Position numbers and translations under genes: made by a program. This document shows, piece by piece, positions 54,694 through 64,000 of a DNA stretch of 64,000 bases. Each line of letters starts with the position of its first letter. Positions within the stretch are counted from its first letter, which is position 1. Source of the DNA: Symsagittifera roscoffensis (lineage: Eukaryota; Xenacoelomorpha; Acoela; Convolutidae); NCBI RefSeq assembly GCF_963678635.1, contig NC_087064.1, positions 28,624,189-28,688,188 on the forward strand. The letters run 5' to 3'. The notes beneath the pieces are model-generated. The model made no database searches and had not been told where the DNA came from. It worked only from the letters and a program-made list of their open reading frames with translations.

Positions 54694-56535
54694 ATGGTAA
54701 TTACATCCTCAATTCACGATAGCAATATCGTAGCATCAGGTCTAGTTCAACCGATCCAACAATGTTCGCCTAATTGCGTACCTTCTACAAACACAGCTGC
54801 ATCAGGTATCGGAGTGAATGCTTTTGGTGAATCTATTGCGGCCGCTACTTTCGGAATTCCGACTTCGGCTCCCGAATACTCCTCTTATCTCTCGGCAAAT
54901 ATGTCGCCTATCATGCAGCACTCATCGGCAATGCAATGTTCAGCAGTTTCAGCTACCACACCAAATGTTGCATCATCAATTCACCCTTTGCACCATGGTT
55001 CTGCACTAAATAGCAGTAACACTTCGCCTTACGGGGCGTTCAAACAGGAGTCACTGACTATGACCCCCGGAGTTCCCTACTCAACTTGTTTGACCCCGCC
55101 GCAGGCCGCAAGTCATCAGGCAGCCGGTTGGTTGATTTCGCCTGAAAGTAATTTGTCCTGGAATGGAACGACATTCCCGTATCAAAGCAGCCCTCAGTGC
55201 TTGATACAAGGCGGCTCCTTTTTCCCAAACGGAAACAGCGCAGCTTCAGGAATCTACGGAGCGCAGTCTCCGGCGGCAATCAACCACGCATTGAGCAACT
55301 CTAATACTTGGTCTCATCTTGCAGCCGCCGGAATGCATCCATTTAACGGGTATATGACTCCCTCCAGACTGGAATCACCACCCTCGAATGTTGCCGTCCC
55401 ACCATATCCGCTCTCGACTACTCCCAATATACACAGCTACTATGCGGCAGCTGCTGCTGTCCATGCCAACCAATCCCTGCTCTACGGGAGAACACTCGAG
55501 GAGTCTGCACTTTTGGACTGCATGGAGCGAGAGTGTGAAGAAACGCCGTCTAACGACGATTTGGAGCAATTTGCAAAACAGTTCAAACAACGCCGCATCA
55601 AATTGGGATTCACACAGGCGGACGTTGGACTAGCTTTGGGCACCTTATATGGAAATGTTTTCAGTCAGACTACAATTTGCAGATTCGAAGCTTTGCAGTT
55701 GAGTTTCAAGAACATGTGCAAGCTAAAGCCATTGCTGACCAAATGGTTGGACGAAGCTGAAAATAACAACGGGTATCCAAGTGCATTGGACAAAATAGCA
55801 TCACAGGGACGAAAGCGCAAAAAGCGAACTTCTATTGAAGTTTCTATCAAGAATGCATTAGAACATAATTTTCATATTCAACCTAAACCGTCTGCTCATG
55901 AAATTTCGGCGTTGGCAAACAGCTTACAACTCGAGAAGGAAGTTGTGCGAGTTTGGTTCTGCAATCGAAGACAGAAAGAGAAAAGAATGACTGGAATTTG
56001 TCTGGAGGACCCGACCGGACAAAAACACGAGGACATGGAACACGGGATGATATGCGAAGGCGAAAGTAGTAGCGACGAAGATGACTTCACGAGGCGAGAA
56101 GACAGCGATTTGGACGAACGAAGTAGCGGAGGTAATTCAAACTTGATATCAAACCAAGTTGACCCCAAAATGTATCACGTGACTTCCTTAACTGGAGCTG
56201 GGTATGAATATCCGAATGAAGCTGTAACCAGTGAAACATTGAGTATAATGCATGCAAAAGGAGATATCAGCAACATGCCAGGGTTCAGTGCAAACCAAAG
56301 TCAGGATAGTTTAGTCCATCAAAATAGAACTTCGAATAGTTCAAATCCAACTGGGATTCATGTAAATCAACTTAATATAATCTGTCCTGGAATGGAATAT
56401 GTAAAAGATGACAATAGAAGTTCGAATCACAATGCATTCCAACATTCGGAGAAAGAGCGAATTCTTCTACAACAACTTTCCGAACAGCAAAGCAATTTCA
56501 ATTGCGCGCAATATGGATATCAGTTTGCAAATTAG
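54694..56535 (+). CDS. POU3F: Class III POU-domain homeobox transcription factor, intronless, 613 aa
   Basis: A DNA-binding transcription factor, typically used in neural and ectodermal development. The ATG at 54694 (AAGATGG) is chosen; an upstream TTG adds seven codons but is not a normal start. The N-terminal half is Ser/Pro/Ala/Asn-rich, with a [17 protein letters not shown] segment. The POU-specific domain spans about 285-359 ([20 protein letters not shown], then [20 protein letters not shown]). A linker ends in GRKRKKRTS, and the homeodomain covers about 373-432 with [14 protein letters not shown] (Cys at recognition position 50). These match class III (Brn-1/2/4, POU3F) closely. Lack of introns is typical for the class. 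The C-terminal 180 residues are acidic, then Asn/Ser/Gln-rich, and not conserved. Ortholog within class III is not resolved. Confidence 0.95.
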   Translation: MVITSSIHDSNIVASGLVQPIQQCSPNCVPSTNTAASGIGVNAFGESIAAATFGIPTSAPEYSSYLSANMSPIMQHSSAMQCSAVSATTPNVASSIHPLHHGSALNSSNTSPYGAFKQESLTMTPGVPYSTCLTPPQAASHQAAGWLISPESNLSWNGTTFPYQSSPQCLIQGGSFFPNGNSAASGIYGAQSPAAINHALSNSNTWSHLAAAGMHPFNGYMTPSRLESPPSNVAVPPYPLSTTPNIHSYYAAAAAVHANQSLLYGRTLEESALLDCMERECEETPSNDDLEQFAKQFKQRRIKLGFTQADVGLALGTLYGNVFSQTTICRFEALQLSFKNMCKLKPLLTKWLDEAENNNGYPSALDKIASQGRKRKKRTSIEVSIKNALEHNFHIQPKPSAHEISALANSLQLEKEVVRVWFCNRRQKEKRMTGICLEDPTGQKHEDMEHGMICEGESSSDEDDFTRREDSDLDERSSGGNSNLISNQVDPKMYHVTSLTGAGYEYPNEAVTSETLSIMHAKGDISNMPGFSANQSQDSLVHQNRTSNSSNPTGIHVNQLNIICPGMEYVKDDNRSSNHNAFQHSEKERILLQQLSEQQSNFNCAQYGYQFAN

Positions 56536-56538
56536 AAG

Positions 56539-56544
56539 AATAAA
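56539..56544 (+). terminator. Candidate poly(A) signal, POU gene
   Basis: AATAAA begins only three bases after the TAG stop, which would give a very short 3' UTR. Later signals may be used instead. Confidence 0.35.
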
Positions 56545-56549
56545 TTAAA

Positions 56550-57480
56550 CAAAAAAAACTGTTAAGGCAATGGCACATTTCATTTTAAAGATGTTTATAT
56601 ACGAATTTGACTGATTCAGTAGCTATATATTTTTATATGTCAAAACTTATACTTAGTTCAAATTGAATTAACCCCTTTTATGATTTTTTTCAGCAATGAT
56701 GTCACAGTGACAATCGTAGTTATTGCATAACTGGAAATCATAACGAAAACAGGTTTTACTTGAAAAACGAATTTTTCAGCTTAACGTTCATCGGATTTTT
56801 GCCTTACCATTAATATGAATTGCGTGAAAAGAAACACTAAATTAATGCTGAAAAACCTAATTATCGTGTTATGGTTCCGACCACCACCTGGGGAAAGGAA
56901 CTGTGGTGTGGGTTTTTTGTCGAAAGTTAGATCTAACATTTTTGTCGAAAGTTAGATCAGCTTTGAGAAAAATAGGTTTAAAATTTTGGGACTTCAGTCT
57001 TAAATAAACAAGTTGATTTGAGACTGATCTGATCAAGTATAATGTAGACGTTCCCTAATTTCCCAGCTATTATTCATCTACTGAAAAAAATTATCAGGAA
57101 GATGAGACAATAATGAGTGAAAAATGAAAAGAAAAATTCGATAGTTTTAATCTTTTTTATTTTTTCCTTAGATCATTATGATTGGAACATTCGCTCATGC
57201 AGCCGGCTCTCTTTGTTAAGTTTTTTTTGAAACTTTGGTCAAGGATAGTGTGTCAGATACAGATTCTCACTTGATCTCTTTTTTTTTTCAAACATTGCGG
57301 CTGTAATTGCCGTATCGCATGAAACTTATAGACTAAAAAGACGGCCTTGATTCGCAAAAAATGGACTTCGCTCAACAAAAATAAATTAAATAGAATGCGG
57401 AAGAGAGAAACTAAAATAGGAGAAACTGACTATCCTCAGACAGGCTCAAGATATACTCTGATAGATAATTTATTCAATGA
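56550..57480. other. Non-coding, nothing clear
   Basis: AT-rich sequence downstream of the POU gene. One TGTTCCGACC-like end motif (GTTCCGACCACC, 56874) and a 19-base phrase, TTTTGTCGAAAGTTAGATC, repeated at 56915 and 56940. No gene supported. Confidence 0.5.
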
Positions 57481-58440
57481 AAAAAACCAAATAAATATTA
57501 TAACTTAACACGCTCAAATTCATTTTTTTGGGGTTTGACTTCTCAAAATTCAATTCAATTTCATTTGCTGATCAATCCTTCATTCGCTGATCGTTTAATT
57601 ATAAAAAAGCAAACTTTGCAAAAAGAAACCCCTGATTGACCATTAGTTGATTATTTTTGGTGAATGAGTATGCACTAATTTCAAAATAACAAGGATAGCC
57701 GGTTACTGCAAGTTGTACAGAATGTTCCTTCCGACCATAGTCTTAAAAAGACGAATTTTTTTCATGAACTTAAACTTATTCGACAGTCATGATGAAAAAT
57801 GCAAATTATGATGCACTTTTTGTTGAAAATTGAATAGAAAAAGCAAAAAAAGTTGCAGATTGTTGCTTATTTTTTGCAGATATTTTTAGAACTTCGAAAA
57901 AAACTTGTAAGTTTGATTCTCAAAATGGAGTAAGTTATTTTCAAAATCACGACTAAGTTTTCACGTCTTAAATTAAGCATGAATAACCTATTTTAAAAGC
58001 CTGCTCGCTTATTCGAAATTAGATCAAAATCAAAAATTTCAAGCGGGTTTTTCTCGACACTGAGAAAGTTTTTTCAAATATTTCAAATGTCGTTGGGATC
58101 AAGACTGAATGGGCTTTAATATGCTATTTAACTCGACATTTTAGGATGATTATTTGTGATGACTGATTTTGCGAGGAAAACAAAAAATTGAAAAAACTAA
58201 ATTACCCGAATACAATGGTGGGAGCAAAAAAAAACATCAAAGTTCAATCAAAAGATCGGTTTTTTCCATCTGAAATTTTTTGACACAGCAAAATTTTTGA
58301 TTTGCTGAATAAACGTGCCAATACAAAACAAGTGTTTTCTGCAATTTTTTGCCTAAAAAATGTAAATACTTCTAGTAAAACCCAATAATAAACAAGAAGG
58401 GCCAGTAAATGTGCAAGTAGGACAAAATGTTCGGACTAAA
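57480..58440 (+). repeat. R3 copy plus right-end blocks of the 0.7 kb repeat
   Basis: 57860-58240 matches R3 (GGGTTTTTCTCGACACTGAG, ATTACCCGAATACAATGG). Blocks at about 57690 (AACAAGGATAGCC) and 58394 (AAGGGCCAGTAAATGTGCAA) resemble the right end of the 0.7 kb repeat, each followed by a CGGA(C)/TTCCGACC motif. So several families in this genome share this end. Confidence 0.55.
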
Positions 58441-59940
58441 GATTGTCACTTTATAAAATTTCAAAATATTTTTTAAATCAATTTTCGGTCTTTAATAAAA
58501 ATAATTTTTAATAAAAATGCTCAGTCGATATTCTATCTAAGTCAATACGCTATAGTTTTTTGAGACCTCTGAGATTGCGTAAAAATTAACATGGCCAAAA
58601 AATGTCCCGAATCAACAAAGTCAACGATTTGAAAATTGAACAATTCGAGCTATTTCGCAATATCGATTCCACAATTCTATTAGAAACTATTCAGCAATAA
58701 CGTGATATTTAATTACAACGATTGTTTACAAGAAAAAACAGGCTTCTGATTATTCAATCTTTACCTTCATTGACTCTTGAGAAAAAAATGTAAGACATTT
58801 TTTTACTTATATAAAAATCGTCTAAAAGCTGCTAGTTGGCTGAGAAAAATTTTGACCACATTTTGATTTTAACCGAGTTATAACCCTTGCGATGCTTATG
58901 GTTGATGCTTAAATAACATTAATTGTTCTTCTTTCTTGCCATATGTTCTTGAAATTTTTTTAAAGACATAATAAAGCAAAACAAGTGCATGAACTTTTTG
59001 GTAAATAAAAAAAAACAGTTTTATCTGCGGATTATTTCCTCGATTATTTTGTCACGCTATGATGTACGTGTTTTTATTGCAAGTAGTGTGAAGCTTCGCT
59101 TCGATTCTTTGTAATTAATTTGATTTTTTTGGCGAGCTTTGAGCTTAAACAGTTCTCTGTAAAGGAAGTGTAGCTTGCGACTACCAAAACCAAAATTTGC
59201 GTTGGAATGATGCAAAGCCTTTTTTTAAAAAAAATGTAGTTGACTCTGAAGTGCACATAAGGGTTTAATCCAGTTTTTGTGCAAACTTATTTCCTATTGA
59301 AACCAATTGATTAGCTGTTGATTTTGGTTTTCATTGAATTTGCTCACAAAATTGATCAGATTCTCTCTAGCACTCGGAAAAGAGGTTGACTTATAACAAT
59401 AAGGCGGACGAGTGATTCAATGCGTGTATGATCATCATTCAGATAAATTAGTTACAGTCGCTGCTGTCAATGCATTTGAACCTCTATGACCAATATCTTA
59501 TTTGTTAATTATGCAATAATAGCAAAATTTCGTTCCTAAAAACTGGTTTAACTAAAATTGTTAACTTTAACTAATTAGTTTTTTATTAAATTATAATCAA
59601 GTATTTTGTCTAAATTTTAATTGCTTGCAACCCTTAATTCGATTTTTTTTTCAGAATTTTACCTGTAAATAAATATAACATAAAAACAACCTTCCACTAG
59701 ATTATCAATCTCTCATGAGTAAAAATAATTTAGTTTTACAATCTATCTATTATATTTAAATGCGGGCTTGACTATCTCACCATATTTAAGCCCCTCAAAC
59801 GTATTTTTTTTGCATGTTTAACAAAATAATTTTTTCACGTTTAAGCTATATCGTATATTGCTATGGTTAAGAACTTTTTTTTAGATTTTTCAGTTTCAAT
59901 TGTGTGTTTACTTCACCAAGTTTGAAATTAGCAACCCAAT
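58440..59940. other. Non-coding, nothing recognised
   Basis: AT-rich, with many poly-A/T runs. Only short frames without domains on either strand. Confidence 0.55.
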
Positions 59941-59989
59941 ACGGGTATGCTGTTAGACTTTGGCCTCAAATTTCCAGAAAAATTGAAAT

Positions 59990-60870
59990 TGAAAAATTTC
60001 CAAATTCATGAAATTTTAAACCCTGTAGTTGGGCGCTGTCAGTATAATCTCAGGAGTTGCGAATCTTGTCTCAAAAAAACTATCTCGAAAACTAAAAGGA
60101 TTTTATTCGATGCAGGAAATTCGATGTAAAAAAATTAAATATTTTGAAATCCCCTCCCTTGTAGTTGGGAACTTTGAAAACAATCTCAGCAGTTGCAAAT
60201 TTTGCGTTCAAATGAGACGGTTCAAATGCATTTAGTTTTCGAGATATGACGTTTTTTTCTGATTTTTAAAAAAATTTCAAAAAGTTTTTAAAAAGTTTCA
60301 CAAAAATTAATATTCCCTACCCTGTAGTTGGGTGTTGTCAGGGTACTTTCAGTGATTGCATTTCGTGCCTCTGAAGATGACTGTCCAAATGCTTTTAGTT
60401 TCCGTGATATGACGTTTGTATTCACCTGCTTAAAACTTTTCAAAACTTAGATAAAAACATTGTACAAAATTGGAATTGCATCACCCCATAGCTAGGTTCT
60501 GCTGTGCTAGTCTCAAAGATTGCAAATTTTTCTTCTGAAAGCGTTTGCTGAAGTCTTTTTGGTTTCCGAGATATGACTTTTTGTCAATGTTTAAAAAAAT
60601 ACGAAAAAACTCGATTTAAAAAAAGCTTTACGGAATCTTTAATAACCAACAACCCTATATTGGAGTTTACATATTTTTCTCCAACCTAGACTGCATAAAT
60701 CATCTTCATTTCTATATAAACCATTTACTTTATTTTTCAAAAGTTTTCAAAAAACCTAGCCTAAAATGCTGGAGTGTTGTCAAGTTACTCTCAAAATTTT
60801 TATATCTTGATTCCAGATATGACTGCTTAAAGCATTTTGTTTTCCAAGATATGACATTTTAATGATTTTT
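59990..60870 (+). repeat. Degenerate tandem array, units of about 135-165 bp
   Basis: Units are marked by CCCTGTAGTTGGG-like starts (60021, 60157, 60320, 60483, weaker at 60649 and 60763), a CTCAG.(A)GTTGCAAAT block, and TTTCCGAGATATGAC near the end. Neighbouring units are well diverged, so the array is old. Confidence 0.65.
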
Positions 60871-61337
60871 CAGAAGCGTTAAGTTTCAGAAATATATATA
60901 TTTAGTTTTCAAACTTTGAAATTGTCGACGCATTGATGGAGTGAAATCAGTTAAAAACAAAACTAGGAAAAAAGTCCAGTTTCTTAAAATTAATTGCGTT
61001 GCAATCATCTATTGATGGTAGAAATTGACAAACCTACTGGCTAAGAAAACGAAAAAACTAAAATAAACGAGAGTTTTAATCAGGAGTTTAGTAATTTTGC
61101 CTATAAAATGAGTAACTTGAGTAAGTTTTTTAGAATAAAATTTGAAAATAGACCTGAATTTTGTCGGCCGTTCTAGTGTTTTTTTCTGAGTTTAAAATAC
61201 GAAGATCTGAAATCCAATAATTTTGGATACTTGACCATTTAAGTTCAAAAAGAACCTATAAGTTGATTTTTTGAAATTAAAAGCGTTTGGAGTTCCTCGT
61301 GTATTGTTACGGTTGCATTCATCTCGTTATTTTTCAT

Positions 61338-61412
61338 ATATATAAGCAGTCTTGACGTTCGTTAATCTGTTAGAAGCACCGGAGTTTTTGACTCACTAAA
61401 ATTGAAAACATG
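61338..61412 (+). promoter_or_regulatory. Promoter-like TATA site with ATG beside a donor
   Basis: TATATATAAGCAG at about 61337 is followed at typical spacing by a plausible start region, and at 61409 by ATG directly joined to GTAATT. A gene whose first coding exon is only the ATG codon is possible, but I could not find convincing downstream exons. Confidence 0.2.
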
Positions 61413-61679
61413 GTAATTTTTTGTGATGTTTAAAGCAGAGGAATGAATGTTGAAAAGTTTCTTTGCTGTAGAAATAAGACTGTACAGAGTTAGTGTTATA
61501 TAGATGGTTTCCCATAAAATTTTAACAATTTTCTGAAACACCAGTTAAAAATGATGTTTGGTTGATTTCTAGCTTTTTCATTATTCCCCGGAAGTGGAAG
61601 TTTTTACCAATATGATATTTCATAGATACTTCGCGTCTGCCGCTAAATTTTGTTTTTCTTCATTTTTTCCCATTTCAAT

Positions 61680-62030
61680 AGAACAAATTTCATGTGGCAG
61701 CTCAAACATTTTTTTTAAAAATCAAGATTGAAGTTGATGTTGCTTTTTGTTTTGACGACGTCAAGGAGTTATAAAAAACTATGGCGTACCAATGCATTTT
61801 CACGGCCTAAAAAAATTGAAGCGCATGAAGTATGGCATTATAATGAGGCCCTTCAGCCCTTATTGTGGTTTGAAACAAAACTAAAAAAACGTCTTTTTTT
61901 GGCGATTCAGTCTGGAACGTGGGGACATACAAGGAATGAACAATGCTTGGACAGACTGGATAGCTTTCCATATATCCTCTGCGAATCAGAAAAACCACCT
62001 GTATGTGCCGAGAAACAGTGAATTTAGTTC
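61680..62030 (+). other. Possible decayed exon, C-type-lectin-like ending
   Basis: A 97-codon frame (61728-62021) ends with NEQCLDRLDSFPYILCESEK and PPVCAEKQ, which recalls the C..M......FPYICE end of C-type lectin domains. The upstream part does not fit the fold, and stops interrupt the alternative frames. At best it is a pseudogene fragment; chance resemblance is possible. Confidence 0.2.
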
Positions 62031-63930
62031 CAATCTAACTAAAATGTGCCTTCAATCTGTGACAATGTACTTTTTTAATGCAAAATAGTTAACGAAAAAG
62101 AATCGTTGGTTGAATTTTTCTTTAAAAAATTTGATCTCATTCTAAAAACGTGATCGATTTAGTTGTGACGATTGTTAAGCAACGAAACTCATGCGATCTT
62201 TATGTGCTGGGAAGAGTCTTATGACTGTTGCATGACAATATATACATTCGGAAAACGTGCGGAATAATTTGCTTGGATTGTTTTTTAGTGAATATTCGAC
62301 TTCTTAACTAAGATTTTTTGATAAAATTGTTTTACCCATCTGAAAATATTGCTGCTTTTAATTTAATTTTTTTTGAGTATTCGATTTTTTTTCACTTTGA
62401 ATATTTTGGGCTAAAATGGGTTTGGTTAATATTACATCTGCTTAGTTTACCCTTAATTTGTCGTTGTTTTGGCTCAACAGTAGTCTACCCAAGTTTTGTC
62501 TGCTCAGTATCTGCCTGATGAATTTTGTTTGATATTGCTCTTTTAACTTTGGCAAATGAGTTTTTTGGTATTGTTTCTCAAAGTTACTGTTGCGGACAAA
62601 AATAAGTTAAACCATTTTTTTTTATTAAAAAATTTTTCTCTCGAATCAGGCTTTTGTGTTTCGTCTTTTTCTTTGTTCTGTTTTTCGTGCTATTTTTTGA
62701 TTTTATGTATCAATGTTGCATTCAGGGGCAAAATTTTTATGTCAAAAAAATCAGGTCACTTTTTGAAACAATCGTTGAGCCGCTGTATCAATGCATCATC
62801 TTTATTCATGGAAAATCAATTATACGGTGATGTAACAAAAAACTAAGACTGGAATATTTTTTGCTGCGCATTATCAACAGATCCAAAAAACTTCAAGAAG
62901 AGAAACAACTTCCAGCTATAAACGACATCGTCATTAAAATTGTTTCCAAAAAGTAAATAGTCACATTTTAATGAGGATAAAACAAAATGAAATGCCTTCA
63001 ATTTAAATAATTCTTAGAAGGATTTTTTTAAATGTACCAATTACAATCAGAAATCTATAATGCATTTGTAAGTTTGGATTTGTCGACAATTAAAATTTAT
63101 TAGATAACACTGTACATATTATCATACAATGTTTTGGTAGTTTTTCTCTTAGGCGTTTTTCTCTCATAGAAAAAGATTAACTTCAAGATTTTTGCTTTTT
63201 CCCGGGTTGTTGGACAGTTTGTTTTATGAAAAAAAAACTTTTTTTCACTTATATCATTCTCACATACATTTGAAACTACGATACACGGAAGAGCGATTCT
63301 CTCACGGGCTTTTAAGCAGTTTAAAAACCTTAAGCGTCCATTTAAAAACAGTTCTTGTAATTGATAATTTGTTCAAAATTGGACTTCAGAACACGTTCTC
63401 AAAATTTTCATTTGGCAGTTTTACATTTTGATTGGCCAAATAACAGGCATTTTTCTCCAATTCAGCTCCAAAACTTGAATTTCAGTAGTTGCATTTTAAA
63501 TGAATTTGCTGGTGTTCGCTAAATTTTGTAACAGTTTGGACCATCGCTCAAACTGTTTCAAGCACCAAAAAAATGTATCGAAAAGGTTTTTTTTATCAAT
63601 ATGAGTGGATGTTGTTTTTTCCGCACGGTTTTTTGTTATATTAGCTTCAGGTTATTTTTGCTACAAAATAATTTTTCAAACTTGGAGGCTTCGAGCATAA
63701 TGGTAAGGGGTTCACTTCGAGTTATATCTGATCGGGTAATTGATCCACTGCCATGGCAATGATAGTGTGTGAGAACGAGCTCTGACTTCAACTCTAGCTG
63801 CAGGTCTACCACAGCCTGATCGAATACGGCTGACATAGTGGTACCACGAGAAAGTTCTAGTGAAAATTTAATTTCAATCTTACTAAAATGTGCCTTTACT
63901 CTCTGTCAGTGTACTTTTTCAAAGTTTTTT
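62025..63930. repeat. Two copies of a 55-bp segment around non-coding DNA
   Basis: An ACTAAAATGTGCCTT(C/T)A segment at about 62037-62080 recurs at 63882-63925, in the same orientation and after a similar AGTTCTAG/TTTAGTT lead. The DNA between (62.1-63.6 kb) has no supported gene. A 66-codon minus-strand frame at 63636-63836 has more balanced codon composition than its surroundings but no domain. Confidence 0.4.
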
Positions 63931-64000
63931 GCTTTTAGTTGCGAAAAGTTTTGTAAGAAAAATCGTTTTTTTCCAAGTTTTCACTGAAGAAAAATTTCTC

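Noticed and set aside
54818-56168. Other frames inside the POU gene
   Set aside because: All overlap the conserved POU and homeodomain coding frame and show no domain of their own.

Overview
The window is nuclear DNA from a multicellular animal. It is AT-rich, genes are split by GT-AG introns, one gene is a class III POU homeobox gene (a metazoan family), another is a furin/kexin-type proprotein convertase, and the rest is interspersed and tandem repeats. I cannot place the phylum from the sequence alone. Three zones can be read.

Zone 1 (about 2.65-21.7 kb) is a nested array of decayed Penelope-like retroelements (PLEs), with coding remnants on the minus strand. The main family (copies A-D) has a separate ORF1 of about 196 aa, then an ORF2 with a PLE-type N-terminal region, reverse transcriptase (RT) motifs ending in YVDD, and a C-terminal GIY-YIG endonuclease. 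In copies A and B a PHD-type zinc finger lies inside the RT, between the conserved GLAMG motif and YVDD. Fragments of two further subfamilies (called PLE-2 and PLE-3 here), a 0.7 kb non-coding repeat, and pseudo-LTR-like flanks with a hammerhead-ribozyme-like core are interleaved. Part of the array is a tandem duplication (14.43-17.44 kb and 17.45-20.68 kb). No copy is intact.

Zone 2 (23.66-53.77 kb, plus strand) is one proprotein convertase gene of 12 coding exons. I joined it by splice consensus and frame into a 759-aa protein with signal peptide, prodomain with an SKR cleavage site, subtilisin-type catalytic domain (Asp165, His208, Asn309, Ser405), P domain and a basic tail with no membrane anchor. 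Its introns (up to 11.9 kb) hold a MITE-like family in about 11 copies, tandem minisatellites, tRNA-like SINE heads and a 525-bp hairpin-ended repeat.

Zone 3 (54.69-64.0 kb) starts with an intronless class III POU gene (613 aa) only 0.9 kb downstream of the convertase and on the same strand. Beyond it are repeats, a degenerate tandem array and a weak promoter-like site, with no convincing further gene.

Convertase and POU-III genes are both commonly used in neural and endocrine cells of animals. The window does not show that these two are co-regulated; only their proximity is seen.
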